Shown: positions 46,801-59,800 of the stretch, piece after piece
Position numbering within the stretch: position 1 is the stretch's first letter
How the letters are laid out: each line of letters starts with the position of its first letter
Assembly: GCA_007449985.2 (NCBI GenBank)
Contig: VIIQ02000222.1
Span: 107,190-171,189, forward strand
Reading direction: 5' to 3'
Length of the DNA stretch: 64,000 nt
Source: Desmodesmus armatus
Lineage: Eukaryota; Chlorophyta; Chlorophyceae; Sphaeropleales; Scenedesmaceae
Notes under the pieces: model-generated
Told to the model about the DNA's origin: nothing
What the model saw: only the letters and a program-made list of their open reading frames with translations
Databases searched by the model: none
Position numbers and translations under genes: made by a program

Positions 46801-49800
46801 AAGCATAGCCCGCCGACCCCGCACTGTAGTCCTCCCCTCCTGCGCGGGGCGGCATTAGACCCAACATGCGTGCGCTGGTCTCTGCGGCAAGGTCCCCGGC
46901 GGCGATCGCATCCGCGACAGCGGCAAACTCCGGAAACTCGTCCGAAATCGTCGGAACAAAGCGATGCATCACTGCGGCTTCTGCTGCAGGCGACAGCCCA
47001 GATGCCTTGCTGCTGCGGGACTTGCCGGTGCTGCCGCGGTGACGCCGCTGCGCCGACGCGTCTGTGGCTGCAGATCCTGCATCCGGCACCTTGGCAGCAG
47101 TTGCTGCAGCCGATGCCGTACTCTGCTGTGCTGCCTGCAGGCCTCTCGAAGCAGCTGCAGCGGCGACTGCCTCGGCCTGCACCTGCTGCCTGGCCTGAGC
47201 GCCCTTGCCAGCCTCCTCAACTGCCAGCTGGTGTGGTACGCTGCATTGGCGGGATGAGGGACGGCTCAGGTGCTGGCGCGGTGGCAGCTGCGCTTCACTG
47301 CCTTGGACGCTGTCTGAGAGGGTTTCAGGCTCTGCTGGCTTGTCTGGCTGGGGGCTGCCGGCTCTTGAGGCCCGCCTGTAGGAGCTCATCCACTCCTCCT
47401 GCTCAGCCCACATCGCCTGTGCATGGCACCGCAGCAAATACCACATGTCAGTCCAAGGCAACACCTCCACATCACTCATGGAGCATCACACCCAAGGTCG
47501 TACATGCTGATGCGTATAATTTACATGGCAGAGAACACCGTCATCGGCCGGACCCCAGCACGTCAAGAAGCAAACCTACTCCAGCAGACGTCAGGCTGGC
47601 CGGCAGCCATACTGAGTGTACATGAACAGCACCTGTCTATGCTTCAGCAGGAGCACCATACAGGATATCCTCAAAAAAACTGCACATCAAGTAACCCTGG
47701 CTCAGCAGCACCCACCTTGATTCTCTCTTCCTGCTCGTGCAGCTCCTTGAGCCTTTTTTCTGCTTGCGCCAGCACTCTGGCAGCAGCAGCCTCCTCACTG
47801 CCTGGCACCTCCTGCTCCATCTGTTGCTGCTGTGCCGCCTCCTGCCTCTCCTCCTCCTCTATGTCTGAGTCATAGTTGGCATCAGCTGCACGTCTGGCCA
47901 TGTCTTGCTTCACCTGCATCGGGCAGAGCACATAGTCATGTGTTGACACACACCTCATCAGCAGGACGCGACTGCCTGTTGCAGCGCACATTTGGCACAG
48001 ACAGGAGCGCCGCTTTGGACTTGGGGGGCTTTTCAGCCACCTAGCACTGCAAGTAACCAACAACAATCGCAAGCCCGTGGTGAGTGCAAGCAGAGAACAA
48101 CGAGCCCAGCACAAACCAACCCTTCCCCACAACATGACCCACCTTCTGCTTGTGCGCCTCGGCCTTGCCTGCGTCATAAGCTGCAGTAGCCCTTTGCAGT
48201 TCCTCCTCGCCCATGCTGTCCTCTGTGCCCTCTTCCTGACTGCTGGGCCCCTGCTGTTTGCCTGGCGCGGGCGCTTTGCTGCGAGCCGTTGGGGATGAAG
48301 CTCCAAAAGCGGTGTCATCGCTCTGCCAGGTGCCCGCACTGTGCGATTCGCCCGAGTGCTGCTGCTGCACAACCTCAGGCGCCTGCTGCTGCTGCTGGCG
48401 CCGCTTGTGCTGCGCAGGTGGTTGGTACTGGCTCTGCGCCTGTGAACAGTACAAGGCAGCCATTGGGAGGCCAAAGTGAGCAAAATATCAGCACGCAGCA
48501 AAGTCTCCAGCTCAGGCAGGCTGCAGCGCAGTAGGTTCTGCCTGCAAACACAGCTGAGGTTGGAGGCACCACGACCTGTTGAATTACGGCGTTTCATTGT
48601 GAGCATGATTGGCTGACAGCAAGTGCGTCAGGCACAGAACAGTCCCTTGCGCATGCCTCTCTTGTCAGGTGGGGACTACTAGCAGTCCTGTGCGCAAACT
48701 TGGGCATGGTGGCTGTCATGTAGCATGAGCAGGAGTGACAAGTAGACTGCATGCTGGTGCGTGCAGTCTATTGTAAGCCACTCCTGCTAATGCTACATGA
48801 AGGCCACCACGCCCAAGCTCACGCACATGACTGCTAGTAGGAGTAACACTGCAGCTAGTCAGTCACAATGCAGGAGTTCCTACCCAAGAGATCGGCTGCG
48901 CACCTCCGACCCATAACTACCCCCACGCCCCCCCCCCCCCCGGCTTGTCACACGCATCCCTGCGCACCTGGTTGATGGCCTGAATCACACTGTCCAGGTC
49001 CTCAGCTGCCTGCTGCTGTGCAACTTGAGCCTTCAGCTTTGCCTGTGTGCCAGCTGTGCTGACCTGCACCTGCAGCCCAGCACTTGACTGCGCTCCACCA
49101 GCTGACAGTGCCAGACCACCACCGCTGCTTGTGCCAACTCCCTTGCTGAGTAAGCCCCCCAGAGAGCCTGGCTTGGAGCCTGGCAGCCGCATCTTGCTGA
49201 TGGCTGCTATGAGGGCTGCTGCTGCTGCAGGTGGGATGGCCTGGCCGCTGAGCAGGGCGGACAAGCCCGCTTCAAGCTCTGCTACCTTCTTGGTGAGCCG
49301 CTCAATGGCCCTGCATGTGTGACAGGGCAGCAGACACACCGACGCTGAGCATGATGGCAGACACACAGAGGCTTTGAATGTGCGTATCCTCGCACTGCCT
49401 GATGGTTCACTCGTGATCCCCTGAAGGTATGCCATTAGCAGTTTCTTGGGCTGCATTGTGGACAACTTGAAGGCAAGGCGCTCACCGGTCGTTGTCGGTG
49501 CCGTCCTTGCTGAAGGGCGTCGGCTTGACCTTTGTGGGGCTGTCATCATCCGTCCAGCCGCTGCAGCTCTGGCTCTTGTCCCGCAGTCGCATCAACTCAA
49601 ACGCAGCCCTGTACTTCTGCAAGGCGACCTTTGCGCTCTCCCGCATCGTCTCATCGGATCCCGCCGACGCTCTGTGGGGCGAAGCGGAGCGCGCCCTGCC
49701 TGTCGTGCTGCTGCGGGCCGTTCCTGCGCACAGCGTGCTGGCCACGGACACACGGCCGCGACTGGAAGCGTCCTCTGCTGCCAGTGATGTGGCAACCTCC

Positions 49801-52548
49801 GATCCTGGGCGCTTGGTGCTCAGTGGCGTGCTGGGGATGCTGGCTGGCAGGACCGACTGGGTGCTGTCTGGGTTGCGTGACCAGCTGAATGGGTTGACCT
49901 TGGCCCCGCTCCTCTGCTGGCTGCCACCCTCTGACCCTGGCAGGCTGCCAGGCATTGAGCGGTGCATGTTGCGCCTGGCAACGCTGGTGGGGCTGGCTGG
50001 GAAGCCCTGGGAGCTCACGGGGCGAGCTTTGACCCTGCAGCAGCACACAGACAAAATTGAGGCAAATTGCACGCACATTCACCAAGCCTCCAGCCTTTCA
50101 GCTATATCGTCAGCTATTCGTTCAAAATTCATGAAACACTTGTGCTTGAGCTGCAGCACTTCGAAACAGAAAGCATCATGTCATGCCGCGCAAATTCTGC
50201 CCTGCCCACAGTACAGCTTCTGTACAAGCAGCAAACCCCGGGCACCCGCCGAGCAGTCCACCCGACTAGGCCCACCTGAGACCCTCCTGGTCCGAAGCCC
50301 TCATGTAGTGCACTTCTGCATGCGTGGGCGTCGCAGCACTGAAGTCAAACAGCGTCTGCTTGATGACCGTAGCCGACACCGGCCTCCTGCGCCCTCCGCT
50401 GCTGGCCCTGAGCCCGTCCACCACACCCAGCATGCCATCCTTCCTGGGGGCCCCCTGCTCCAACCTGCCGTCGGTGGTTTTGCTGCGTGCTTGGTCCTGC
50501 AGGAGCACCTGTGCGTCCATGTCCTGCGGTGCCTGGGAATCGGCAGTCTCCTGCTGGCTGCATGCGTGCTGAGCACCTTCAGCACCAAAATCAGCACCAA
50601 AGTCAGCACCTGCTGAGATGCGCAAGACCTGGTAATCAACCCCTCCCCCTGCTGCATCAAGGTCCTGCTGGTAGGTGCCAGCAGCTGCTGCGTATGCATC
50701 CTGCTCGCAGTCCTGCTCAGACAGGGCGCCTTGCTGTGTGGCGTCTGTGCCAGCAGCTGCAGCTGCAGGAGTGGGCTGGGTGGAGTTTTGTGCACCTGTG
50801 CTGGACTGCCCGCCACCAGAAGGCTGCAAGCGCACGGCCAAGTCACGCCTGGCATCTGCGAAGACAACGGCAGCAAGAGACATGTTACAGTGTGTGAGCG
50901 GAGTACGACAGATATGGGCATGGCATGCAGGTATTGCACTGCCCCGTACACGATACAGTCAGCTCTATGCTTTTTCAGTCATCTATAGCACAATGAAGCC
51001 ACCAGACAAGGTCAGCTTGTGACATCTGAGTCAAACAAAGAGATGCCTAGCTCTACCAGAAAGGCAGCTCCTGCTTGCGCCCTGTCAAACCTCAAACATG
51101 CACCATTTGCCGACAGCATGCTCACCTGCCAGTGCCTGCATGACTGTCAAGATGTCCTGGAACTCGTCAGGCGTCACTTGGACCACCTGGCCGTTGGGCC
51201 CATCCAGCACATGCACCAGGGGTACCTGCTGCTCCCCTGCACCGTCCTTCTCCCCGTCAGCAGCAGCGGCACCCACGACAGCCGCAGCAGCAGAGTACAC
51301 AAACTCCTGCGTCTGCAGGGGCTGCGCCTGTGGCTCACCCTCCCCAGGCTGCTGCTGCTGGTGCTGCTGAATCATCCACTGCACGTGCTCAGGCAGCTGC
51401 AGGCCTGCTAGCTGCTGTTGGAGTGCCTCATACTGCATGTGCTGCTCGTAGATGTTTGCTGCATCCGGTGCGTCCGAGGGTCCTCCAAACTGTGCCTGCT
51501 GCTCGTACTGGGCGGCTTCTAGCAGCTGCTGCTCCTGGGCCTGCATGTACTGCTGTAGCAGCTGCTCCTGCAGGAGGGCAGGGTCCAAGTCCGGGTATGC
51601 TGCCTGCAGCTGCTGCAGCTCCTGCTGCAGGTGGTCCTGCTCCTGAAGCTGCAGGAGGAACTCTGAGTGGAACTGCTGCTTGAGCTGCAGCTGGACGTGC
51701 TCAGGCAGCTTGTCCCACCCCTGCTCGTAGAACTGCTGCTGGAAAGCAAGCTCCTCCTGCTCAGCAAGCTCCAACTGCATCTGCAGCTGTGCCTGTTGCT
51801 CCTGCTCCTGCAGCAGCTGCTGGTGCTGCATGTCCTGCGCCTGCTGCTGCGAGTACTGCTGCTGCGCCAGCATGCCTGCTTCCCGCTCCTTCTGCTGCGC
51901 CTCGCTCTGCCTGCTGCGCGGGGGCCTGCCCTTGGGGTTGGTGTACTTCAGCACGTTCTGCAGCCACTTGGGCTTGTTGCTGTGGCGTTTGGGGCTCGTG
52001 GGTGTTGAGCACGTGCTGGGGCTGCTGCTTGCAGCCGCAGCAGTGGGCGTTGCTGCAACGGATGCTGCTGCATGGACCTTCATACTGTGGGCTACTGTCC
52101 CTGCCTGGCTGGCTGCATCCCAGTGGGTGGATCCAGCAATAGAAGCTGCTGCATGCACCATGGTGCTGTGGGCTACTGTTCCTGCTTGGCTGTTCGCGTC
52201 CCAGTGCAGCGAGGAAGCACTGTGAAACTGGGGTATGCTGCTCTTCGTGGCCAGGCGACTGTAAGGGGTGCCACTTGCACTGGCAGCACGTGAAGTGAAG
52301 CTTCCTGTTTGGAAGGCACTGCCTGCAGCGCAGGAACTGTAGTAGGGTTCCTCATGTTGTGACAGGGCTGGCAGAGCACCGCTGTCGTCAAGCTGACCGG
52401 GCGCGTGCACTGTCCTGCGCCTGAAGTTGACAAGAGCTACTCCTGGAAAGGCTGTTCCCAGCGGCTGATTTGCATCGCCACCTGGGGCGTTGCTGCAAAT
52501 TCCTGGGGGAGCTGCTGCTGCACTCCCGCCTGCTGTTCTGCTGAACAT
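40803..52548 (-). CDS. Giant FAM161/UPF0564-like protein, paralogue A
   Basis: Exons (minus): 52572-51126, 50855-50276, 50034-49486, 49310-48968, 48439-48143, 47913-47716, 47416-46533, 46308-46213, 45888-45771, 45419-45263, 44956-44362, 44062-43653 and 43391-40803, roughly 2,760 residues. ATG 52548 is the first Met, but a good acceptor at 52573 suggests an earlier exon. A small exon near 45590-45540 is probably needed before 45419. FAM161-type motifs are FVANAVPRSTRELRYHQMM (46308), LLASQQQPFTFQQEDA (45888) and FKAKPVPSHVYEHR (45417). Other parts: a long Gln-rich coil, EFQDILTVMQALAG (51126), GWTDDD, IERLTKKVAELEAGL, RLKELHEQEERIK, and Ala-rich and Ser-rich tracts. Vertebrate FAM161A binds microtubules in centrioles and cilia; a similar role is inferred. 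One base is missing at GGG 41914-41916. Confidence 0.75.
48673..48843. repeat. Long imperfect hairpin in an intron of paralogue A
   Basis: Arms 48673-48737 and 48779-48843 pair over about 65 bases with few mismatches (for example CATGTAGCAT against ATGCTACATG, and CAGGAGTG against CACTCCTG). The loop contains a second hairpin, AGACTGCA with TGCAGTCT. It sits between exons 48968 and 48439. Confidence 0.85.
48930..48943. repeat. Poly-C run in an intron of paralogue A
   Basis: About 14 Cs shortly after the exon ending at 48968 (minus strand reads poly-G). Length is likely unreliable. Confidence 0.8.
52030..52215 (-). repeat. In-frame duplicated peptide block in paralogue A
   Basis: Two adjacent copies of a block of about 26 residues with pattern HWDA-SQAGTVAHS-VHAAAS-A. 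The DNA copies are also close, so the duplication is recent. Confidence 0.85.
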
Positions 52549-52572
52549 CAGTGCCCCCTGATGACGCCTGTT

Positions 52573-54989
52573 CTGCAAGCAATGAGTTGGAAGAATATTG
52601 AATTACACTTAATTATGCTTGAAGCAGGTTGTGCTGTGTAGGATGCTGCACTGCAGTGCAGGAGGACGGCACATCATATATGGCTTCTGATGGTACAGTG
52701 ATGCAGCAAGGCCCCAATCACCATGACATCACATTAGACGTGATAATACTATGTAAACATGCCCGCCGTGATAGCAAAGCTTACCAGCTGCGCCTTATCT
52801 GCACCAAGCCTGCAACTTGTTCGAGCGACTGTGCATCATAGCTCTCAGATGACTTTGAAAATAAACAAAGCTTGAACGTGAACGATGATGACGTCGTTTG
52901 CATCATCAGTGCTGTTACCTCGCAGCCACCACCTCGGTTTTTGTGGGTCCACTGGTCATCGCATCTAGCTGCATACTATGTTCATAGTAAGTAAGGAGAT
53001 GAGATTAAGTCTTATTTCAAACCACGTGGCTCATCTACGCCCCGTCTGCCATAGCTGTTGTGACTGCAGTAGCAGTACAGATGTCCACAAGGCAAGCGCT
53101 ATCGAGTTATGCGAGCCTGTGATCGGCATCCATCTGACTTGAGACTACAACCAGCAACCCTTCGGTGCAGCTCTGTTCATGTGAACGCCTCGATATGGAG
53201 CTGCTGTTGTGGCATTCTGTTGTTGGCTCTGGGCATCCTGCATTTTGGGCTGTCCAGTCAAGGAGCTGCCCTCAGCGTCAAACACCTCCTGCAATCCTTC
53301 CTTGCCGTTTCTACAGCAGCGATGGTGCTCCATGCTGAACCCGTTCTCCGGGCGTCGATAATCACATGTTCCCAGCAGCAGCCAGCCTGCAGACAGTAAG
53401 CAAGGGCCCCCCTATTGTTGAATGTTGAGCTGCACGCCGAGCGGGTGTACGTGTCCAGCCTTTATTAGCAATATAGGCTCTCGCCAGGCGTACCATGCAG
53501 CACCGGATCATCCTCCAGGAGTGCCTGCTCTGCCATACCTGCATGTAAACCTCTTCATTCAACATAACTGCACTGTTCCACAGTTCAAGTTGCCGCAAGG
53601 GTGTGAGGGTGCACCTATGCGTCCTGCTCAAGCTTGTCTACTGGCGGTGGTGCTGTTGTTGTAAGCTTTAGCAATTGGATTGAGTTGCAGATCAGATGCA
53701 GGGCAAACATGTAGAGAGCAGGTTGCTGCCACATGCCCCATGCTGGCCAGCAGAGCTGCCGCTCTTGGATGCCACCCTACTGCTGAAGCAACTTTTCAAT
53801 GCAAACTCGGAACACAAACATCATCACCCCAGACGCCACCAAGACCAACAAAACAACAACAACACACTTACATACACTTCGATTTTTGCAAGGTGCTGTA
53901 CTGCGTGCCCAGATTGTGCAGCTATGTCGGTTCAGATGTATCTTCACATCCACTGACTTCTGCACTCCAACCGGGCAACATGATCATGACAGCCAAGCCC
54001 CACTGGCCCCACTGGCCTCAGTGGCATTTCGTCAGGCTGAGCAACAAATGATGCATTGACGCAAACCACCACTACCAGCGCTGCACGTGGTCAAGTTCTA
54101 TTAGCAGGTCAACGGTCATACATATACATGGGTCAAGGGGAGAACTCCTACCCAAGTTGCCTTGAGAACGAACTGCCTATGATATCCAGTAAGCTGCATT
54201 GCTGCACCCAGCCTAAGCAGCTAACACGCTGCCAGAACTTCCATATCATGGCATGGCAGCACCCTCTGGCCAATGCATGCCACCATTACGGTAGTAAGTT
54301 ACTTGGTGTAGCGCTAGTACTTATGGTCACGGACCTAGCCAGTTTGGCATGGCCAGTTCCCCTACCCCTGGCAGGCAATAGCCATAAAGAAGGCCCCACA
54401 AGGTAGGACACATTACATGCACCCTGCTGGTTGGCAACCAACGACAGTGTCCCTCCCACTTCAGCAAGGTCCCCACACTACTGCTTTCAAGAACGTGCAA
54501 ACCCCAAACAGCATTTTTGAATGTCTGGGTCAGACAATAGATCTGGCCCGCGACGCAGCCTGCATGCACACCATTCCTCAGCAGCTCTCTGTCCTATGGT
54601 GAAAGCAGCAAACCCTAGTAAGATGGCAAGCTAGCCGTTGCTGGCATGGTGGTGTCAATGTGCCATGTATGTCAGTCAAAGCAAACTGCACATCTACAGT
54701 GTCATTGTGCTGGGACCGCACAACTTCACGGAATCATTTTGTCTCCCAGCGACCTGCTGTGGCAAGGGCATATGTACCTAAGAGCTGGCCCAGTTTTGTC
54801 CGACCACACAGATTGCCCGTACATAAGCACCACCCAGCGGGGGGTTGACATGCAAGACACCTCAACTAGACACAACACCTTGTTTGTCCAGCAACCAGGT
54901 GCTGGATCATCCAGCATGGGCGTCGACCACTCAGCCTGCATGTGCAATGTGTGCGCATGCCTGTAGAGCAGGCGGCAGAGACGGGGCGG
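52573..54989. other. Intergenic region upstream of paralogue A
   Basis: About 2.4 kb that should carry the promoter and any leader exon of the gene at 40803-52548. A pyrimidine-rich tract and CAG just above 52572 form a good acceptor, so a first exon may lie here. A minus-strand frame at 53145-53333 is a weak candidate. Nothing else was recognised. Confidence 0.4.
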
Positions 54990-56800
54990 GGAGCGCTACC
55001 AGTGATACTTTTCCAGCCCACCCTGCTGCATGCATTGCGCCATTGGGGCACCTGACGCTGCTGTGACAGCGCACTTGCCTGACAGTCAGAACGCTGCCCA
55101 GACAGCTGACATCATAACTAAACCTCTTCTGGCCTGTCAAGCAGGCATGTAACAATGTTATGGGCAGTTTGAACATAACATGTACCTATATGTACATAAA
55201 CAAAGCCTCAGCATGTGGCTGTAAACTACTGCAGTGCTGTATGCTGCATGCTGTATGCAACAGCAGGTCAATGCCGCATACCACTGCCAGGGCACAGTAA
55301 GCCCCACATTTGCCATACATGGATTGGGACACAGCCTGCATTGATGATCAGTACGGCCCACAAACAGTGCCATCAACTGCACCTTCAAGGCTTGGCGCAC
55401 CCTGTACTACATAGTATGCAGCAACCGGCCTGGCTGCTCTGAGGACACCGGCATGCAACGTGTGTTGCTCACACTTCTGAAAGGAATGCTGGCCTGTCCT
55501 GACTACCACTACTCATAGTATGGGCTTGAACCACAGTTGCATGCCAGCCCAGAAAATGACATCACTTTGTAATAGGCAGCTTGCACTGGGGCTAAGCAAC
55601 CATGACAGCTGCAGGCCATGTGAAAAAAGAAAGAAAGAAAGACAACCAGGTCATGCATCCTGCCCAAGGGCCGCTGGTCACGCATCTTTCAGAGCCGGAA
55701 GTCTCTGTCGGCTTCAATGCACGGTCCAGCCGACAAACTTGCACGTCTGCACCCCACGCATGTCATCCGACCCACCAGCCGAGTACTGTCAGGCTGCACG
55801 GCTTGTGAATTGCCTCGGTATGCCCTGCAAACGAACAGCGCCCGAGCTGCTTGCACATGTGCTTCCACACAAGACCTTGTAGACTAGTGACGCTTGTCCA
55901 GCCACCCTGCTGTTTGCATTGCGCCATTACAGCACATCTGACAAACAGCACACTTGCCTCAAAGTTAGGCTCAGCTGCCCTGATAACAGGCAACATAATT
56001 CACCTATCTGGCCTCTCTAGCAGGCATGTACTACCGGGCAGGCTGGTGATGGGCAGCTTTAAAACGACATGTGTGCACATGTAAATATGCAGAGCCTCAG
56101 CATGTGGCTGGAGACTACTGCAGTGCTTTATGCTGCATGCTGTATGCAACAGCAAGTCAAGGCCGCTTACCACTGTCAGGGCACCGTAAGCCCCACATTG
56201 CCATATATATGGCTCTGGATACAGCCCCCCCTCGAGCATCGGTACAGTCATACTCCTGGTGCTAACCAGCACGGCCCATGAATAGTAATGGCAACCGGCC
56301 TGCTGCTCTGAGAACACTGGCAGGCAACGTGTGTTGCTCACACCTTTCAGAGGCAATGCTGATCCATCGTGACTGATGGGCTTGAACCGCAATTGTGCCA
56401 GCCCAGCAAACGACCCCACTTTGTGCCAGACAGCTTGCACACGGGCTAAGCGACCATGACAGCTGCAGGCCATATGAAATAGGAAAGAAAAAAAGAAAGA
56501 CAACCAGGCCATGCATCGGTGCGCAATGGCCGCTGGTCACATATCTGGCACAGCCAAGTGTGCTTCAATGCACGGTCTAACTAGTAAAGTCAGTAGGTTA
56601 GTGCACGGTCCAACCAGTAAAGTAAGTAGGTTAGTAGCTATGCCTTTGGAGAACCACCGTCCAACTAACAAACATGCCATGCAGTGCATGGCTCAACCCA
56701 CGCATATCATAAGACCCCCAAGTCAAACAGTAACAGTCTGTACTTTCTTGCTGCCTCAGTACGCTCTGCAGCACGAACAGTGCATGAGCTGCATATGCGG
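54990..56800. repeat. Two tandem repeats of about 860-890 bp
   Basis: Unit 1 (about 54990-55880) and unit 2 (about 55880-56800) share the same landmarks in order: CCACCCTGCTG-TGCATTGCG, GCCTCAGCATGTGGCTG, ACTGCAGTGCT-TATGCTGC, CAACGTGTGTTGCTCACAC, ATGACAGCTGCAGGCCAT, GACAACCAGG and TTCAATGCACGGTC. By eye they are about 80% alike, with small indels. No open frame is conserved between them. They fill the gap just downstream of the stop of paralogue B. Confidence 0.85.
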
Positions 56801-56859
56801 TCCCTGGCAAGACTCGACAGTCCAACCATCCCTGAACCTCAGATGATTAGAGGAAGTCA

Positions 56860-59800
56860 TCAATTTTCGATGCGCCGACGTGAAGATGATGTGCGGCCAC
56901 TTCCTCTGCTTCCTGTCCTGTGATGCTCAGCAGCAGCTGGATAATGCTTCGAGCTGGTGCTTGGGCCACCCAAACCAGGGTTGCGGCGCGTGGTGTACGC
57001 GCCTGCATCACCACTGTGCCGCTGCAGCAGCAGCTCGATGAGCTTTGTTTTGTCGATCGACCTCAGCCGCTCTCCGTGCGATGACTCACGGCTCCTCTCA
57101 GCCGAAACACTGCGCATGCTCCTGCCTGCACTCACAGCGCGCTGAGGTGATTGCCGACCTACACCACCTCCGGAACTGTAGTTGCCGCTCGCACTGGAGG
57201 AGCGAGCTCCGAAGACATCACGACCAAGGTGTGACCGGCTCGCGTTTGGCCTGCCGTAACTGTCACGGCTTGGAGAGCTACTACGCTCAGGCCGAGTACG
57301 CGGCTGACTGGATGACCGCGTTGGGCTGGACGACCGTACTGGGCTGGACGATCGGCTGAGAGCTTCCAGCTGCTTCGCAACTGCACCGCGAGCATGTGTG
57401 TCGGAAGCCTTCTTCAACGTGAACAGGTTGGCGAGGTACTGCATCCCATCATCACGCTCCGAACCGCTGTCTGCAGGGTACAGACGCTGGCTGGTGCTGC
57501 TGTGGTGTGTGCCGAGGGCACTGCCACTAGCCTGAGCACTGTGTGACGCCTTGTAGCCCTTCAGCTGCGCAGCATATCCACTGGATCCTAAAGCATAGCT
57601 GCCAGAAGCTTTGCTGCTGAGGCGAGCTGCGCCAGCTGCTATGGCGGCCCCTGCTCCAGTTCCTGACGCTGACGAGGACGAAGCAGCATTCAGCGCCTGG
57701 TAGCCCTTCCAAAGTGAGGACGGCAGCGTCTTACTGCTGTTGCTGCGCAACACATGCCTCTCAGACACTGTGTCCAGCCCTCCAGGAGTAGCCTGGGGCC
57801 GCCTGCTGCTGCGGTCTTCAGACAGGACTGGCCCCTGTGTGTATCGGCTGCTGGCAGAGGCGCTGGGACGGCTACCTGCAAAGCCAGTGCTGCGTGTGCT
57901 TGTAGCCAAGACGGGCATCTGCTGCACTGCAGATTGTGCCCCTGAGGCTCTGCTCTTGCTGTAGCTGCTGCTGCTGCCACTGTACGCTGTGCTGAGCTTG
58001 TGAGCGGATGACCTGCTGGTACTGGTGTTGCTGCTGCTCTGGGGCTGTCCTGTGGCCCGTGATGCATAGCTGCCTTGCCGGCGGCCGGGCGATGGTGAGC
58101 GCTGAGTTTGCGCCCTGTTGGAAGAAAGGAAAAGCAGTACAAGCTTGTTGACAGTTGCACCTTGTCTTCCAAATTGCAAGGTGTCTGCTGTGTTGTTGGC
58201 AATGCTGCATAGCCTGGCACAACCCTTGCGCAGCTTTGGGCACACTGGATAGAGCACAATTGCCTAGCAACCCAACCAGCTGTGGCAGCTGTATTTTTCA
58301 CCTGTGAGCCGCCAGCTTGGAATCCACCGTAGATGAGTAGCGATTCTCATACATGTGTGCGGGCACCTGCCGCGCCTCAAAGGAGTGGGGCTACAAGCAA
58401 AGCAACACACAGCATAGCAGCCTTCGCAGCGGTCCACAGTACTTCAGCTGCTGTAGTTGTTGTGCTGTTGCATGCTTGGGTTGCGTGTAGAGGATCAAGT
58501 GCACTGTGTGGGGCGGCGTTCTGCACCAGGAACCGCCACAGACAGCCTGATGCAGCCAGAACTTGCAAGTAACGAGGTACTTTAGCAGCAAAGCAGCATG
58601 ACATGCAGCATGCCAGCTAGCTGGTGTGCCCGGCGGCCTCAGTAGAAGTAGATTGCATGCATGACTTCTGCACTGAAACATGCAGATTTCTGCGGTTGGC
58701 GCTGGTGCAGTATGTCCGACAGAGCGCTAGTACCATTTGCCAGTTGCGAAGAGCTGTCACATACCTTGCCAGCAGATGATTTCGCCCGTACTTTGGCAAT
58801 CGCCTTGGCAGCAACTGTCTCCAGGCTCCTCTCCAGTGCAGGGTCCACAGTCGACAGCAGCATCTGGCGCCTGCTAACAAACAGCAATAGCATCACAGGA
58901 GCTGTGGTCATGACCACCATTGATCAATGGTAGTGCAAGCCCATCTGTGGCAGATCAACTAAAATCAGTCCAATGCTGAATGCAGATCCTGCACTAAACC
59001 CTGATCACACGTTCCTTCTTATAGCTGACTTCCTCTCTGCTGCATGCTCTTACCTGGACATCGTAGAGTGCAGCGATGATACTGGCGCGCTGTGCAGGGC
59101 CGCTGCTGCAAAGTGCGGGTTGTCGTAGCTGCGCTGCTCGCCCAATGAGCTGCGCCTCAAATGGTCGTAAAGGTAGCGCCCCGGGTTTTCAAACTGCTCT
59201 TCCTCGCTGTAGGCCCCTCCTTGACTGACGGACTCGTCGGCGCTTTCATAGCCGCAACCGTTCCCACCCGCGCTGCGCTGCTGCTTCAGCTGTTGCCGAG
59301 TGCGCCGCTGCTGCCGAAGCAGCCTGCGCGCATGCATTGCCTCGCTGTCGTCCGACCAGCAACCTGCGTCCTCCTCTGCCCCTCCACGGCTGTGCTGCTG
59401 CCCTGTGGCTCTGCTGTAGCTGCCAAAAGAGTGACCACTGCGGAGGTCATTGTGTGACCCGCATTCCAGCATCCTGCGCCGACGTGCTGCTGCGGAGTGG
59501 TCCCCTTGGCTGCGATGCAGCTTGGATGCTGGTGACTCAAACTCGCTGGAGGTGCTGCACTGTGGCGACAGCAGTGTGTGCTTGCCGTTGCCCGAACGCG
59601 GCTGGCCGCGATCTGTTGAGCGGTCCTCACAGAAAGACACCCTGCGCGAGCTAGAGTAGGATGGTCCATCGCCGCTCAACTTGCGCTGCTGGTGCTGTAG
59701 GAAGTGCTGTGTTGAGTTGCTGAACTCGCCTCTGAGAGCTGCTGGTGCGCCTGCATCTGGCCCAGCAGCATCACGCTGCTGTTCTGAAGCCTTGCTGCTT

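Noticed and set aside
46732..47625. 297-residue frame on +
   Set aside because: Antisense to exon 47416-46533 of paralogue A; Cys- and Arg-rich with no domain, as expected of a shadow.
49492..50616. 374-residue frame on +
   Set aside because: Antisense to two phased minus-strand exons (50855-50276, 50034-49486) and crosses their intron with no family motif.
53109..53399. Small hydrophobic + frame
   Set aside because: No homology, and an overlapping minus frame is equally open; not enough to call a gene.
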